Source: UBA6522 sp965221035 | GTDB lineage: Bacteria > Pseudomonadota > Gammaproteobacteria > Steroidobacterales > Rariloculaceae | Assembly: GCA_965221035.1 (NCBI GenBank) | Contig: OZ244860.1 | Coordinates: forward strand, 124,001 to 188,000 | Direction of reading: 5' to 3' | Length of the DNA: 64,000 bases | Notes under the pieces: model-generated | What the model saw: only the letters and a program-made list of their open reading frames with translations | Database searches by the model: none | What the model was told of the DNA's origin: nothing | Part shown: positions 33,136 to 42,282 of the stretch, piece after piece | How positions within the stretch are numbered: position 1 is the first letter of the stretch | Layout of the letters: each line of letters opens with the position of its first letter | Made by a program: the position numbers and the translations under genes

Positions 33136-33164
33136 ATTATTTCTTAAAGCTCGCTTGATTGCAA
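33136..33164 (-). promoter_or_regulatory. Promoter of the Lpp-like gene
   Basis: On the minus strand, TTGCAA (33164-33159) is 17 bp from AATAAT (33141-33136). The leader to the ATG at 33097 is about 30 nt. Confidence 0.6.
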
Positions 33165-33262
33165 TTGTTCTGCGGGTGCGCTGCATGTGGAACCGGGAGG
33201 GGCAATCCCCGGTTGTCTGAAAGTGGATTGTGGAGCGTGTCCGCACAGGTGGTCGCACAGGT

Positions 33263-33290
33263 TTGATTTTCCCGGATAGCTGTATACAAT
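33263..33290 (+). promoter_or_regulatory. lexA promoter
   Basis: TTGATT (33263-33268), a 16-bp spacer and TACAAT (33285-33290) form the likely promoter; the -10 box lies inside the first LexA site. Confidence 0.6.
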
Positions 33291-33313
33291 ACCAGCATTG
33301 TATTTGTGTACAG
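33280..33313 (+). promoter_or_regulatory. Two tandem LexA operator-like sites (SOS boxes)
   Basis: CTGTATACAATACCAG (33280-33295) fits CTGT-N8-ACAG with one mismatch, and TTGT-N8-ACAG (33298-33313) follows 18 bp on with one mismatch. They cover the -10 box and transcript start of lexA, so LexA should repress its own cassette lexA-imuA-imuB-dnaE2. Confidence 0.75.
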
Positions 33314-33321
33314 TGATCGTC

Positions 33322-33930
33322 ATGCATGGACTGACTGCGCGGCAAAGGGAAATTCTCTCCCTGATTCAAAGGGCAATCCACACATCGAACATGCCGCCCA
33401 CGCGCGCGGAAATTGCCCGGGAACTGGGCTTCCGTTCGGTGAATGCCGCCGAGGAACATTTGAGGGCCCTGGAGCGCAAGGGGGTGATCGAACTGTTGCC
33501 GGGCATTTCCCGGGGCATTCGCTTGCGGGAGCCATTGCCCGAGCAAATGGGGCTGCCCCTGGTGGGCCGGGTTGCGGCCGGGCAACCCACCCTGGCCGAA
33601 GAACACGTGGAAGCCCGTTACCGGATCGACCCGGCCTTTTTCAGGTCGGAACCCCATTTCCTGCTCCGGATACAAGGCATGAGCATGCGGGGCGCGGGCA
33701 TTCTGGACGGCGATTTCGTGGCGGTGCGGCGTTCGGTGGATATCAGAAACGGGCAGATCGTGGTGGCCCGCCTGGAAGACGAGGTCACCGTGAAGCGTTA
33801 CCGCCAGGACGGACACCGGGTGTGGCTCATGCCTGAGAACCCGGATTTCGACCCGATAGAGGTGGACCTCAAGACCCAGGACATGACCATCGAAGGCATC
33901 GTGGTCGGAGTCATGCGCAGTTCCGTTTGA
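33322..33930 (+). CDS. lexA: SOS repressor LexA
   Basis: LexA represses DNA-damage genes and cleaves itself when RecA is activated. The start MHGLTARQREIL gives the winged-helix domain (about 1-70). The cleavage site is A86-G87 (GRVAAGQP), and the Ser-Lys dyad is S121 (GMSMRG) and K158 (VTVKRY), two positions shifted from E. coli. The 202-residue length is normal. The gene leads the mutasome cassette, with imuA starting 24 bases after its stop, and has two LexA sites in its own promoter. Confidence 0.97.
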   Translation: MHGLTARQREILSLIQRAIHTSNMPPTRAEIARELGFRSVNAAEEHLRALERKGVIELLPGISRGIRLREPLPEQMGLPLVGRVAAGQPTLAEEHVEARYRIDPAFFRSEPHFLLRIQGMSMRGAGILDGDFVAVRRSVDIRNGQIVVARLEDEVTVKRYRQDGHRVWLMPENPDFDPIEVDLKTQDMTIEGIVVGVMRSSV

Positions 33931-33954
33931 TCCCGCTGTGCGGATTGGTGGGTC

Positions 33955-34674
33955 ATGCGGGCTGTCAAACAACCGATCAACCACCCCCGGATTTGGCGGG
34001 CGGGTGAGAACTGCGCCTCCTGGAGTGTTCATTCGACCGGTTTCGATGTCCTGGATCGCCATTTGCCGGGCGGAGGCTGGCCGGCCGTCGGCCTGACCGA
34101 AATCCTGACGGAGCATTGCGGCATCGGTGAACTGAGTCTGTTGATGCCCGCCCTGGCTCGCCTGGGCGAGGGCGGCGGTAACGGCTGCATCGTCTGGATC
34201 GCGCCGCCCTTCATTCCCTATGCGCCGGCCTTGCGCAGCCGGGGGATCGACCTTGAACGGGTCCTCGTGGTGCGCGATCACACAGGCGCCAAGGGGAATC
34301 CGGACGTCCTGTGGGCCATGGAGCAGGCTCTGCGTTTCGGTTCCTGCGCGGCCGTTCTGGCCTGGGCGCGCTCCGTGGATCAGACCCCGCTCAGGCGGCT
34401 GCAACTCGCCGCCGAGGCGGGGCGGTGCTGGGCGTTGTTGTTCCGTCCTCCGGAGGCCTCGCGCCAGCGGTCGCCCGCGATATTGAGAATGCGTCTCGCG
34501 GCCATCGGCGGGCGGACCCGGATCGAAATACTCAAGTGCCGCGGCGGCCGCCCCGGCGCGGTCACGATCTGCCTTGAGGACCGGTTCCAGAATGGTGCCT
34601 GTCGCAATGGGCGCGGTGTCCCCCATGAAGATGGCGGGCGGGTTCATCCGCATCGGGATGATTCGGAAGAGTAG
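33955..34674 (+). CDS. imuA: Mutasome accessory protein ImuA
   Basis: ImuA is a RecA/SulA-like accessory factor for error-prone repair. The segment 'STGFDVLDRHLPGGGWPAVGLTEIL' matches the family's N-terminal core (a RecA-like fold that lacks an intact Walker A). The following 'CIVWIAPPFIPYAPALRSRGIDLERVLVV' and 'DVLWAMEQALR' are also typical. The 239-residue length is normal. It sits between lexA and imuB, so it is induced with them in the SOS response. Confidence 0.92.
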   Translation: MRAVKQPINHPRIWRAGENCASWSVHSTGFDVLDRHLPGGGWPAVGLTEILTEHCGIGELSLLMPALARLGEGGGNGCIVWIAPPFIPYAPALRSRGIDLERVLVVRDHTGAKGNPDVLWAMEQALRFGSCAAVLAWARSVDQTPLRRLQLAAEAGRCWALLFRPPEASRQRSPAILRMRLAAIGGRTRIEILKCRGGRPGAVTICLEDRFQNGACRNGRGVPHEDGGRVHPHRDDSEE

Positions 34675-34680
34675 CCCGCC

Positions 34681-36084
34681 ATGGCCGAGCCCCTCAAGGC
34701 CCCCTGTCCGGGGGAGGTCTTCCCACCCCGGCGACCGGCGCCTTCCGCACTGCCCCGGCCGAAACGGTTGTGGATCGCCGTTCACCTGCCGGAGTTTCCC
34801 CTGGAAGCGGAGGTTGAGCGCGGGGAACTCGCTTCGCTGGCATGCTGGATGCGGAAAATCACGCCGTTGGTGAGTCTGGAGCCACCCGGAGCCCTGGTTC
34901 TGGAAGTTGGCGGGAGTCTCAGGTTGTGGGGCGGTTTCGATTCGATCAGGAAGGCGCTCAACGAGGAACTGGGCCGGCGGCGGTTGACGGCTCATCTGTG
35001 CGCGGCGCCAACGGCGCTGGCCGCGCTTTGGCTGGCTCGCGATGGCCAGGCGGACGCGCTGTCGACAAAACGGTTGACGGGCCGTTTGGGCGCGTTGCCG
35101 CTGCGCGTTACGGGTTGGCCGCAAGTCGTGCGGCTGCGGTTGAAGAAGATGGGCATCGAGACGGTCGGCGATTGCCTGCGACTGCCCCGTGAGGGACTGA
35201 TTCGACGGGTGGGTCGGCGCTGTCTGGACGATCTGGACCGGTCGCTGGGGAGGCAGCAGGATCTCAGGACCGCATTTTGCCCGGACCGGCGTTTCAGCTC
35301 CATGGTGGAATTTCAGGAGGAAGTGGTGGAGCCTCGAGTGATTGCCAGGTCGGGGGAAGAGCTCATTCTCCGGCTCGCCGAGGCGCTCCACAGGCACCAG
35401 GCGCAGATCGCAAGCTGCCGGTACGGATTCCATCACCTGCATCGGCCGACAACGGTGGTGCGTATCGACCAGGTCGTGCCGACCCATGAGTTGCGGAAGA
35501 TCACCGATCTTTTCCTGAGCCGGCTGGAGACGCTCTCGTTGCCCGCCCCGGTCACCGCGTTGAGCCTGACGACGGGAGCGATCACTCCCATGAAGGCGTT
35601 GAACTCGACGTTGTTTCCGGATTGTCCGGAGGTTGCGCCGCAGACTGTTTTGGGCGAACTGATCGCCCGCTTGCGGACGCGTTTCAGCGCGGAGGATGTC
35701 CACGGGCTCGGGGTGGCCGAGGATCATCGGCCCGAGTCGGCCTGGAACAAGGCCTGGAACAAAGCCTGGAACAAGGCTGGGGACCCGCAGGCCGGGGACC
35801 CGCAGGCCGGGACCGGCTCCCCGGTGGCGAAAGTCGCTCCCGGGCATCCGCGGCGCCCCCTGTGGCTTCTGTCCACACCGACCAGTGTCGCGGCTGCCGA
35901 TGGCGGGCGGATGCCGTTGCGGCTGGAGTCCGGCCCGGAGCGGGTTGAAGCGGGCTGGTGGGATGGGCGCGACACCAGCCGGGACTACTATGTCGCCCGC
36001 GGCGGCCAGGGCAGGCGGCTATGGGTGTTTCGGGACCGCCGCTCCGACCGCGACGACTGGTATCTGCATGGAATCTTCGGTTGA
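34681..36084 (+). CDS. imuB: Y-family polymerase-like protein ImuB
   Basis: ImuB is a Y-family polymerase relative that lacks catalytic residues and bridges DnaE2 to the beta clamp. At the place of the catalytic DxDxFF motif it has VHLPEFPLEAE, so it is inactive as expected. Palm, fingers and little-finger segments are recognisable ('LGALPLRVTGWPQVVRLRLKKMGIETVGDCLRLPR'). Between the little finger and the C-terminal region, a run of 12-bp and 15-bp tandem repeats encodes AWNK x3 and GDPQA x2, which I take as a strain-specific linker. It starts six bases after imuA, and dnaE2 starts inside its end (17-bp overlap). Confidence 0.92.
   Translation: MAEPLKAPCPGEVFPPRRPAPSALPRPKRLWIAVHLPEFPLEAEVERGELASLACWMRKITPLVSLEPPGALVLEVGGSLRLWGGFDSIRKALNEELGRRRLTAHLCAAPTALAALWLARDGQADALSTKRLTGRLGALPLRVTGWPQVVRLRLKKMGIETVGDCLRLPREGLIRRVGRRCLDDLDRSLGRQQDLRTAFCPDRRFSSMVEFQEEVVEPRVIARSGEELILRLAEALHRHQAQIASCRYGFHHLHRPTTVVRIDQVVPTHELRKITDLFLSRLETLSLPAPVTALSLTTGAITPMKALNSTLFPDCPEVAPQTVLGELIARLRTRFSAEDVHGLGVAEDHRPESAWNKAWNKAWNKAGDPQAGDPQAGTGSPVAKVAPGHPRRPLWLLSTPTSVAAADGGRMPLRLESGPERVEAGWWDGRDTSRDYYVARGGQGRRLWVFRDRRSDRDDWYLHGIFG
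35740..35805 (+). repeat. In-frame tandem repeats in imuB (3 x 12 bp, 2 x 15 bp)
   Basis: GCCTGGAACAAG occurs three times (35740, 35752, 35764; one mismatch) followed by two 15-bp units of the type GCCGGGGACCCGCAG (35776, 35791). They give AWNKAWNKAWNK and AGDPQAGDPQ in a linker of ImuB. Confidence 0.8.
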
Positions 36085-39000
36085 ACCCGGCCCGCTGCAG
36101 CCTCCGGGTTATGCCGAATTGCATTGCCTGAGCAACTTCACCTTTCTTCGCGGGGCGTCCCATCCCCGGGAGCAGGTGGAGCGGGCCGCCGAACTGGGCT
36201 ATGCGGGGCTTGCGCTGACCGACGAGTGTTCCCTGGCCGGTGTGGTGCGAGCCCATGCGGCGGCGAAGGAACTGCCCCTCAAGTTCATCGTCGGCAGCGA
36301 GTTTCGCCTGCAGGACGGCATGGAGACGGTCGTGCTGGCGCCCGACCGTACCGCCTACGGGGCGCTTTCGGCGCTCATCAGCCACGCTCGGCGGGCGGCC
36401 GAAAAGGGAGCCTATCGTCTGGCCCGGGAAGATTTCGAGCGATATCTGGCGCCTTCGGAATGCCTGGTGTTGTGGTTGCCGGGGACGGCTTCCGACCTTC
36501 GGGAAGCCGCCTGGCTTAAGGAACGTTTCCCCCGCCGCCTGTGGTTGGCCGCGGAACTGCTGATGACGGGAAATGACCGGGTGCTGCTGGCCCGTTGGCG
36601 GCACGTTGCGGCGAAACTCGGTCTGCCCATGCTCGCCAGCGGCAACGTCCACATGCACTGCCGGGAGCGCCGGAGGCTGCAGGATACGCTCACCGCCATT
36701 CGTTGCGGGCAACCGTTGCGGAACATGGGCTTCGGCCTGTATCCCAACGGTGAGCGCTTCCTGAGGCCTGTCGGGGAACTGGCCTGCATCTACCCCCGGC
36801 GCCTGTTGAAGGAGACGCTCGCGGTCGCCGAACGCATCGATTTCTCCCTGGATGAATTGCGCTATGAATACCCGGACGAACTGGTTCCGGAAGGGGCCAC
36901 GCCCGCCAGTCATCTGCGCCGCCTCACCGAAGAAGGCATGCGTTGGCGTTGGCCGGACGGTGTGCCGGCCAGGGTCGGGCAACTGGTCGAATACGAACTG
37001 AAGCTCATCGGCGAGCTTCGGTACGAGGCCTATTTCCTCACCGTTCACGACATCGTCCGGTTCGCCCGCAGCCGCGGCATCCTTTGCCAGGGGCGCGGTT
37101 CGGCGGCCAATTCGGCGGTTTGTTTCTGCCTGGGCATCACCGAAGTGGACCCCGCGCGCCTGGAAATGCTCATGGAGCGGTTCATTTCCAAGGAGAGGAA
37201 CGAGCCGCCCGATATCGATGTGGATTTCGAGCACCAGCGCCGCGAGGAGGTGATTCAATACATCTACCGCAAGTATTCCCGCGAACGCGCCGCGCTGGCC
37301 GCCACGGTTATCAGCTATCGGGCCCGGAGCGCGGTCCGCGACGTGGGCAAGGCCCTGGGAATGGAGGAAGCGCAGCTCGGCGTGCTGGCCAGGTCGGTGC
37401 AGTGGTGGGACGGCAGGGAGATCGCCGCGCAGCAGATCGGTGAGGCGGGGTTCGACCCGAAGGCGCCCGTCATTCGACGCCTTGCGGGGCTGGTGGAGGA
37501 ACTGGCGGGATTTCCCCGCCACCTGTCCCAGCACGTGGGCGGTTTCGTCATTTCCCGTGGGCCGCTGAGCCGGCTGGTGCCCATCGAGAATGCGGCCATG
37601 AAGGATCGCACGGTCATCCAGTGGGACAAGGACGATCTGGAGGATCTGGGGCTGCTGAAGGTGGACGTGCTTGGCCTTGGGATGTTGAGCGCGATTCGCC
37701 GCGGCTTCGAACTGATCCGCAGCTTTTACGGCCGCCAGTTCACCATGGCCAGCCTGCCCGCGGAGGATCCGGCGGTCTACGACATGATCTGCGAAGCCGA
37801 TACGGTGGGGGTGTTCCAGATCGAATCCCGGGCGCAGATGGCGATGCTGCCGCGCCTGAAGCCCCGATGCTATTACGACCTGGTCATCGAGGTGGCGATC
37901 GTCCGGCCCGGGCCCATCCAGGGCGACATGGTTCATCCCTATCTCCGGCGGCGCAACGGCGAGGATCCGGTCTGCTATCCCAGCCCCGAGGTCGAGCGGG
38001 TTCTGGAGCGGACGCTGGGGGTTCCCATCTTCCAGGAACAGGTCATGCGGATTGCCATGGTGGCGGCGGGTTTCACGGCGGGCGAAGCCGACCGGCTGCG
38101 CCGGGCCATGGCGGCCTGGAAGCGGCGGGGCGGGCTGGAAGTCTTCGAGAGCCGTCTCAAGGCGGGCATGGCCGAGCGCGGTTATACGCCGGAATTCGCC
38201 GAGCGGATCTTCAACCAGATCAAGGGCTTCGGAGACTACGGGTTTCCGGAGTCCCATGCCGCAAGCTTCGCGTTGCTGGTCTATGTTTCGGCCTGGCTCA
38301 AGTGCCATGAGCCGGCGGTTTTCTTCTGCGCGCTGCTCAACAGCCAGCCCATGGGTTTTTACGCCCCGGCCCAATTGGTCCGCTGCGCCAGGGAACACGG
38401 GGTGGAAGTCCGGCCGGTGGACGTCAACCATAGCGACTGGGAGTCGACGCTGGAGCGCGATGCCGCCGGCCGGCCGGCATTGCGGCTGGGGTTCAACCGG
38501 GTCAAGGGATTGGCGGAGCGTGCCGCCGGGCGGCTGGTCGACGCCCGGCGCGAGGAAGCTTTCGGGTCCGTGCCGGAACTGGCGGAACGGGCCCGGTTGG
38601 ACAATGGGGCGCTGGATGTGCTGGCCGGCAGCGGGGCGCTGGAGTCGCTGACCAGGAACCGTCACCGCGCCCACTGGGACGCCGCCGGCGTGGAAAAGCC
38701 CACGCCGCTGCTGGGCCAGCCCCGCATCGCCGAGGGCGTTCCCATGTTGAAGGTCCCCACGGAAGGCCAGGAAGTTCTGGCAGACTACCGCCATCTGGGC
38801 CTGAGTCTGCGCCGTCACCCCCTGGCCCTGCTCAGGAACCGGCTGGCCTCGGCTGGTTTGCAGGCCGCCAGCGATGTGCTTCAGCGCCCCGACGGCGCCG
38901 CCGTTCAGGCCGCGGGCCTGGTGATCACGCGCCAGCGGCCTTCCACCGCTTCCGGCGTCATCTTCGTGACCGTCGAGGACGAGACGGGCTATCTGAACCT

Positions 39001-39178
39001 GGTGGTGTGGGAGCGCATCGCCGAACGTCAGCGGCGGATCCTGTTGGGCGCGACGTTGCTGGGCGTTCATGGTCGGGTGCAAAGGGAGGGCGCGGTGGTG
39101 CACGTCATCGCCAAACGGCTCAGCGACCATAGCGGGCTGTTGGGTGAACTGCCGACCCGGTCGCGGGATTTTCGCTAG
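36068..39178 (+). CDS. dnaE2: Error-prone DNA polymerase III alpha DnaE2 (ImuC)
   Basis: DnaE2 performs translesion synthesis with ImuA and ImuB. The ATG at 36068 lies inside imuB and gives MESSVEPGPL...YAELHCLSNFTFLRGAS, the typical PHP-domain opening. Palm motifs include 'CQGRGSAANSAVCF' and the catalytic Asp pair in PPDIDVDFEH. The C-terminus has an OB-fold-like 'GVIFVTVEDETGYLNLVVW'. Length (1036 residues) is right for DnaE2, shorter than replicative DnaE. Long ORFs on the opposite strand here are shadows caused by the high GC. Confidence 0.95.
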   Translation: MESSVEPGPLQPPGYAELHCLSNFTFLRGASHPREQVERAAELGYAGLALTDECSLAGVVRAHAAAKELPLKFIVGSEFRLQDGMETVVLAPDRTAYGALSALISHARRAAEKGAYRLAREDFERYLAPSECLVLWLPGTASDLREAAWLKERFPRRLWLAAELLMTGNDRVLLARWRHVAAKLGLPMLASGNVHMHCRERRRLQDTLTAIRCGQPLRNMGFGLYPNGERFLRPVGELACIYPRRLLKETLAVAERIDFSLDELRYEYPDELVPEGATPASHLRRLTEEGMRWRWPDGVPARVGQLVEYELKLIGELRYEAYFLTVHDIVRFARSRGILCQGRGSAANSAVCFCLGITEVDPARLEMLMERFISKERNEPPDIDVDFEHQRREEVIQYIYRKYSRERAALAATVISYRARSAVRDVGKALGMEEAQLGVLARSVQWWDGREIAAQQIGEAGFDPKAPVIRRLAGLVEELAGFPRHLSQHVGGFVISRGPLSRLVPIENAAMKDRTVIQWDKDDLEDLGLLKVDVLGLGMLSAIRRGFELIRSFYGRQFTMASLPAEDPAVYDMICEADTVGVFQIESRAQMAMLPRLKPRCYYDLVIEVAIVRPGPIQGDMVHPYLRRRNGEDPVCYPSPEVERVLERTLGVPIFQEQVMRIAMVAAGFTAGEADRLRRAMAAWKRRGGLEVFESRLKAGMAERGYTPEFAERIFNQIKGFGDYGFPESHAASFALLVYVSAWLKCHEPAVFFCALLNSQPMGFYAPAQLVRCAREHGVEVRPVDVNHSDWESTLERDAAGRPALRLGFNRVKGLAERAAGRLVDARREEAFGSVPELAERARLDNGALDVLAGSGALESLTRNRHRAHWDAAGVEKPTPLLGQPRIAEGVPMLKVPTEGQEVLADYRHLGLSLRRHPLALLRNRLASAGLQAASDVLQRPDGAAVQAAGLVITRQRPSTASGVIFVTVEDETGYLNLVVWERIAERQRRILLGATLLGVHGRVQREGAVVHVIAKRLSDHSGLLGELPTRSRDFR

Positions 39179-39383
39179 TCTGGCTGTCGCAAGCGGGTTA
39201 ACGATGGATCCGAAGATCCGTATGGCGCGCCAGCACTTCGAAGCCGTCGGGCCTCTTCCACTCCAAAAGCCGATTTGCGAGTCAGAGTGCGCGCCGAATA
39301 CGCCTGACAATGAGTTTTGGTTTGTAAATCGCCCCGCGCAACTGTGAGCGGCCCATTCCGGACTCCCGGCTTGAACGCAGAGC

Positions 39384-40148
39384 CTACTCAGGCTTCATGA
39401 ACAGCAGCGCGAAGCGGTCCGTATTGCCGGTCACGGTCGCTCGGCCGACCTCGTACCGCAACTCGTCATCGGGCCGTCGCAACAGGGCGCTGTAGTCCAC
39501 GAAGACAAAACCGGATTCCTGAACTTCCTTGATAACGAGCACGGGGTCCATTCGCCGACGATTCTCGGTGTTGTCCGGTTCCATGTGCCGGCGCGTGTGG
39601 TCGACGATTCCGTAGGTCCCACCCGGTTTCAACGCGTCGAACGCCGACTGGTTGATGGCCATGCGGGCGTCGAGTTCGAAATTGTGATAATTGCGGAATG
39701 TCAGCACCATGTCGACCGGGTCGACTTCCCAGGGACCTGAAGCAATCCACGGAGTGCCGTCCGGCGGCGCCGCTGCGCCCCAGCCGATTTCGTCGACTTC
39801 TTCCATGCCGGGCAGGTACGTGACTCCGTCAAACAAATCGCTATAGAAGGTCGGTGCGGGATGTGTCACGTAGAGTTTGCCCGCGTCCTTGAGAACCGGC
39901 GCGAGGATCTTCGTGTACCAGCCGCCGGCGGGGAGTACCTCGATCACCGTCATGTCGGCTTCGAGCCCGAAGAATTCGAGCACCTCCGCGGGTTGGCGGT
40001 TCCGGTCGCGCGCCCGTTCTTCCAAGGTTCGAATTTCGCTCTGCATGGCCTCGATCACGGCTTGCCGCAGTTCGCCGGATGGCTCGTTGAACTGGGCGAA
40101 TGAGGCGTATGAGGTCAGGAAGATGGTGAGCGGTATCAAGCGTCGCAT
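39384..40148 (-). CDS. Exported class I SAM-methyltransferase-like protein
   Basis: The product has a signal peptide (MRRLIPLTIFLTSYASFAQ) and a Rossmann methyltransferase domain: 'DMTVIEVLPAGGWYTKILAPVL' corresponds to motif I, and 'LKPGGTYGIVDHTRR' to a later strand. It resembles the COG4798 type of predicted periplasmic methyltransferases. A GGAG site precedes the ATG. An exported SAM-dependent enzyme is odd because SAM is not expected in the periplasm, so the fold may have another role. It may be the last gene of the minus-strand block with the flavocytochrome genes, 96 bases after the flavoprotein stop. Confidence 0.75.
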   Translation of the reverse strand: MRRLIPLTIFLTSYASFAQFNEPSGELRQAVIEAMQSEIRTLEERARDRNRQPAEVLEFFGLEADMTVIEVLPAGGWYTKILAPVLKDAGKLYVTHPAPTFYSDLFDGVTYLPGMEEVDEIGWGAAAPPDGTPWIASGPWEVDPVDMVLTFRNYHNFELDARMAINQSAFDALKPGGTYGIVDHTRRHMEPDNTENRRRMDPVLVIKEVQESGFVFVDYSALLRRPDDELRYEVGRATVTGNTDRFALLFMKPE

Positions 40149-40244
40149 CTGGTGGCTCCTGGGCAGTCGGATTTCAAATGTTGGTCAAGTGGCTCAGCAT
40201 ACCGCGATTTTCCGTGCGCCGGAGCCGCCTCGGCGATTACGGCT

Positions 40245-41846
40245 TCAGCCCCGCAGGTGTTTAGGCCAGATTCCACCGCGGCCGGCGGAAATTATACCGT
40301 TCGGATCGACCGCATCCTTCAGTGTCTCGCTGAAGCGCCGCAATTGATGGTTGTTGAACGAGTAGTGACCCATGACCAGGTCCTGGAAGATCGGCGGCGT
40401 GCGATACTCGCCCCAGCCGTGCTCTGCGCCAAGGTTTGCCAAGTGCGTGAACGCCTCGCGCTGCCGCTGGTTCGCCTCGACGTCGATTCGTGAAACCGGA
40501 AACCCCATGAGGAAGATGAACGTCCGGTACATCCAGGTCTGCGGCGTGGTGGCCGGGCTCGTGAACGGTCGCATCCCCATTTCCTTGAAGGCTTCGGTGA
40601 AGACTTCCTGCGCCTGGAGGACGGCTTCTCCGGACTTCGGAATCACCGGCGCGAACCACATTTCACCGTCCCAGCCCAGCGTGTCCGCCGACGGCCGGGT
40701 TCCAAGGCGGAAGATTTCCAGGTTCGGAATGCCGAGCGCCACCTTGTGCAGCCCCTCGACTTCGTCGGCCGAGAGTGGCCATTCCAGTTCGTAGTCAAGG
40801 CGAAATTGTGCGCCCGGGATATCCTTGAGCAGCCGCCGGGCGTAGCGCCAGTTGGCCTGGATGGCCTCCCTGGGTCCGTAAAACTGGAGTTCGCAACCAT
40901 AGTAGGCGATGTCGTTGTCCTGAGCCCATCGTTCCAGGTCCTGAGCAGAACGGGCGAACGGCCGGGCCAGGATTTCCGCTACCTCGGGCTCCGAAAAATG
41001 GGCGGTGAGCGGCGTGTTGTAGCGCGGCATCCCTATCAGTCCGGCGTGTTCGAGCTGATTCACGATCGCCACGAGATCAACGATGTCGCGGCGGCTCGGA
41101 ACGGTCACCGTTCCCTTCAGATAGGCCTCCGGTTCCGGAAACAGGTGGAATCCCATCTTGGTGACCACACCGAAATTGCCCTGCGAGAACAGGCCATCGA
41201 CATGCGGCCCGAATCCGTAGCGGAAATCGCCCCAACTCTCGGCGCCGGGCAATGCGCCCATGCCGGTGCGCATCAATTCGCCGTTCGGAAGGACCACTTC
41301 CATGCCGCAATGGGAGTTGAAATGGTCGCGATAGGCGCCCCACGTATAGCCGACGCCATGGTCCAGCGCGTTGCCGACCACGCTGCCCCATCCCGGGTCC
41401 GGGCAGTCGATCAGGACTTTCAGATTTCGATCCTGGATGTGGCGATACAGGTCGAAGTAGGAGACGCCCGGCTCCACGATCGCGAAGTGGCGCTTGTCGT
41501 TCACTTCGATCACTCGGTTCATGCGCTTCAGGTCCAGCACGACGCTGCCGGAAAGGTTCGGCGCCGAGCCTCCATAGCCCAGGTTTCTGCCGGTGGAGAT
41601 CGGAAAGATCGGGACCCGGTAGCGATTGGCAGTGCGCACGACGGCCTGTACTTCCTCCACGTTGTCCGGCGCCACAGCGGCAGAGACCAGGATCTCCTCG
41701 GGCTCGTTCTGCACGGGCGAGTAGGCATCGCGGTACAGGCGCGTATCCTCGTCCCTGGTGAAGACCCAGTCGCTGCCCACGGCGTTCACGAATTCGCCCA
41801 GTGCGGCCTGGAAATCCTGTTCTCGTACGCCCGGCGGTATCGCCAT
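40245..41846 (-). CDS. VAO-type flavoprotein, p-cresol methylhydroxylase/eugenol hydroxylase-like
   Basis: The 533-residue FAD enzyme has the vanillyl-alcohol-oxidase/PCMH fold: FAD-binding PP-loop region 'FPISTGRNLGYGGSAPNLSGSVVLDLKRMNR', 'DCPDPGWGSVVGNALDHGVGYTWGAYRDHF' and a C-terminal cap with FNNHQLRRF. PCMH-type enzymes oxidise 4-alkylphenols and pass electrons to a cytochrome c subunit. The neighbouring upstream gene is just such a small cytochrome c, three bases away, so they most likely form a flavocytochrome. Like PchF, the flavoprotein has no signal peptide of its own. The exact substrate cannot be read from the sequence. Confidence 0.85.
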   Translation of the reverse strand: MAIPPGVREQDFQAALGEFVNAVGSDWVFTRDEDTRLYRDAYSPVQNEPEEILVSAAVAPDNVEEVQAVVRTANRYRVPIFPISTGRNLGYGGSAPNLSGSVVLDLKRMNRVIEVNDKRHFAIVEPGVSYFDLYRHIQDRNLKVLIDCPDPGWGSVVGNALDHGVGYTWGAYRDHFNSHCGMEVVLPNGELMRTGMGALPGAESWGDFRYGFGPHVDGLFSQGNFGVVTKMGFHLFPEPEAYLKGTVTVPSRRDIVDLVAIVNQLEHAGLIGMPRYNTPLTAHFSEPEVAEILARPFARSAQDLERWAQDNDIAYYGCELQFYGPREAIQANWRYARRLLKDIPGAQFRLDYELEWPLSADEVEGLHKVALGIPNLEIFRLGTRPSADTLGWDGEMWFAPVIPKSGEAVLQAQEVFTEAFKEMGMRPFTSPATTPQTWMYRTFIFLMGFPVSRIDVEANQRQREAFTHLANLGAEHGWGEYRTPPIFQDLVMGHYSFNNHQLRRFSETLKDAVDPNGIISAGRGGIWPKHLRG

Positions 41847-41848
41847 GA

Positions 41849-42265
41849 TCAGTCTCCGGTATTGATGGTGAGGTAGGCTGTTATCGCGTCAAGATCGGCA
41901 TCGCTGATCTCCGTCGGCCTGAAAAACGGCATCATCGAGACTCCCTCCCGAACCATGAGTTCCACGAACTCCGGCACCAGGTCGGCGCGTTCGGTCAGCG
42001 CGGCCGGGAGTTCGCCACGGTATTTGATCGCCAGGGCTGCCGTGCCCGGCTTGAGCGTCTCCGGCCCGTGGCAGGTCTCGCACCAGTACTGGTAGACGGC
42101 CTCGCCGCGCTCAATCAGTTCATTTTGGGAAATCGGGGCTTCAATGCGTATGCCGAGTTCACGGGAGGTCAGGCCGTCTTCAGGTGTCTGTGCGGTACCC
42201 GGAAGCGACGCCGATAGTGCGGCTATCGAGACCCAGTACGTGAATCCGTGCCTGACGCCATTCAT
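41849..42265 (-). CDS. Cytochrome c subunit of the flavocytochrome
   Basis: The 138-residue protein has a signal peptide and one haem c site CETCH (C62, C65, H66), with a likely Met ligand in 'GVSMMPFF'. It ends three bases before the flavoprotein ATG, the operon arrangement of p-cresol methylhydroxylase and eugenol hydroxylase subunits. It would accept electrons from the FAD enzyme in the periplasm. An AGGGAAG ribosome site supports the start. Confidence 0.85.
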   Translation of the reverse strand: MNGVRHGFTYWVSIAALSASLPGTAQTPEDGLTSRELGIRIEAPISQNELIERGEAVYQYWCETCHGPETLKPGTAALAIKYRGELPAALTERADLVPEFVELMVREGVSMMPFFRPTEISDADLDAITAYLTINTGD

Positions 42266-42282
42266 GGTCTTCCCTGTGGCGG

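Noticed and set aside
33055..35847. Minus-strand open frame of 930 codons
   Set aside because: It runs opposite lexA, imuA and imuB; its Pro/Arg/His/Gln-rich sequence is typical of a shadow frame.
35684..39310. Minus-strand open frame of 1208 codons
   Set aside because: It lies opposite dnaE2, a full-length conserved gene, and has no recognisable domain; long antisense frames are expected in GC-rich DNA.
39200..39347. Short plus-strand ORF of about 47 codons after dnaE2
   Set aside because: No ribosome site, no recognisable motif and a composition unlike the neighbouring genes; could be chance.
40746..41876. Plus-strand open frame of 376 codons
   Set aside because: It is antisense to the VAO-type flavoprotein gene and shows no conserved motif.
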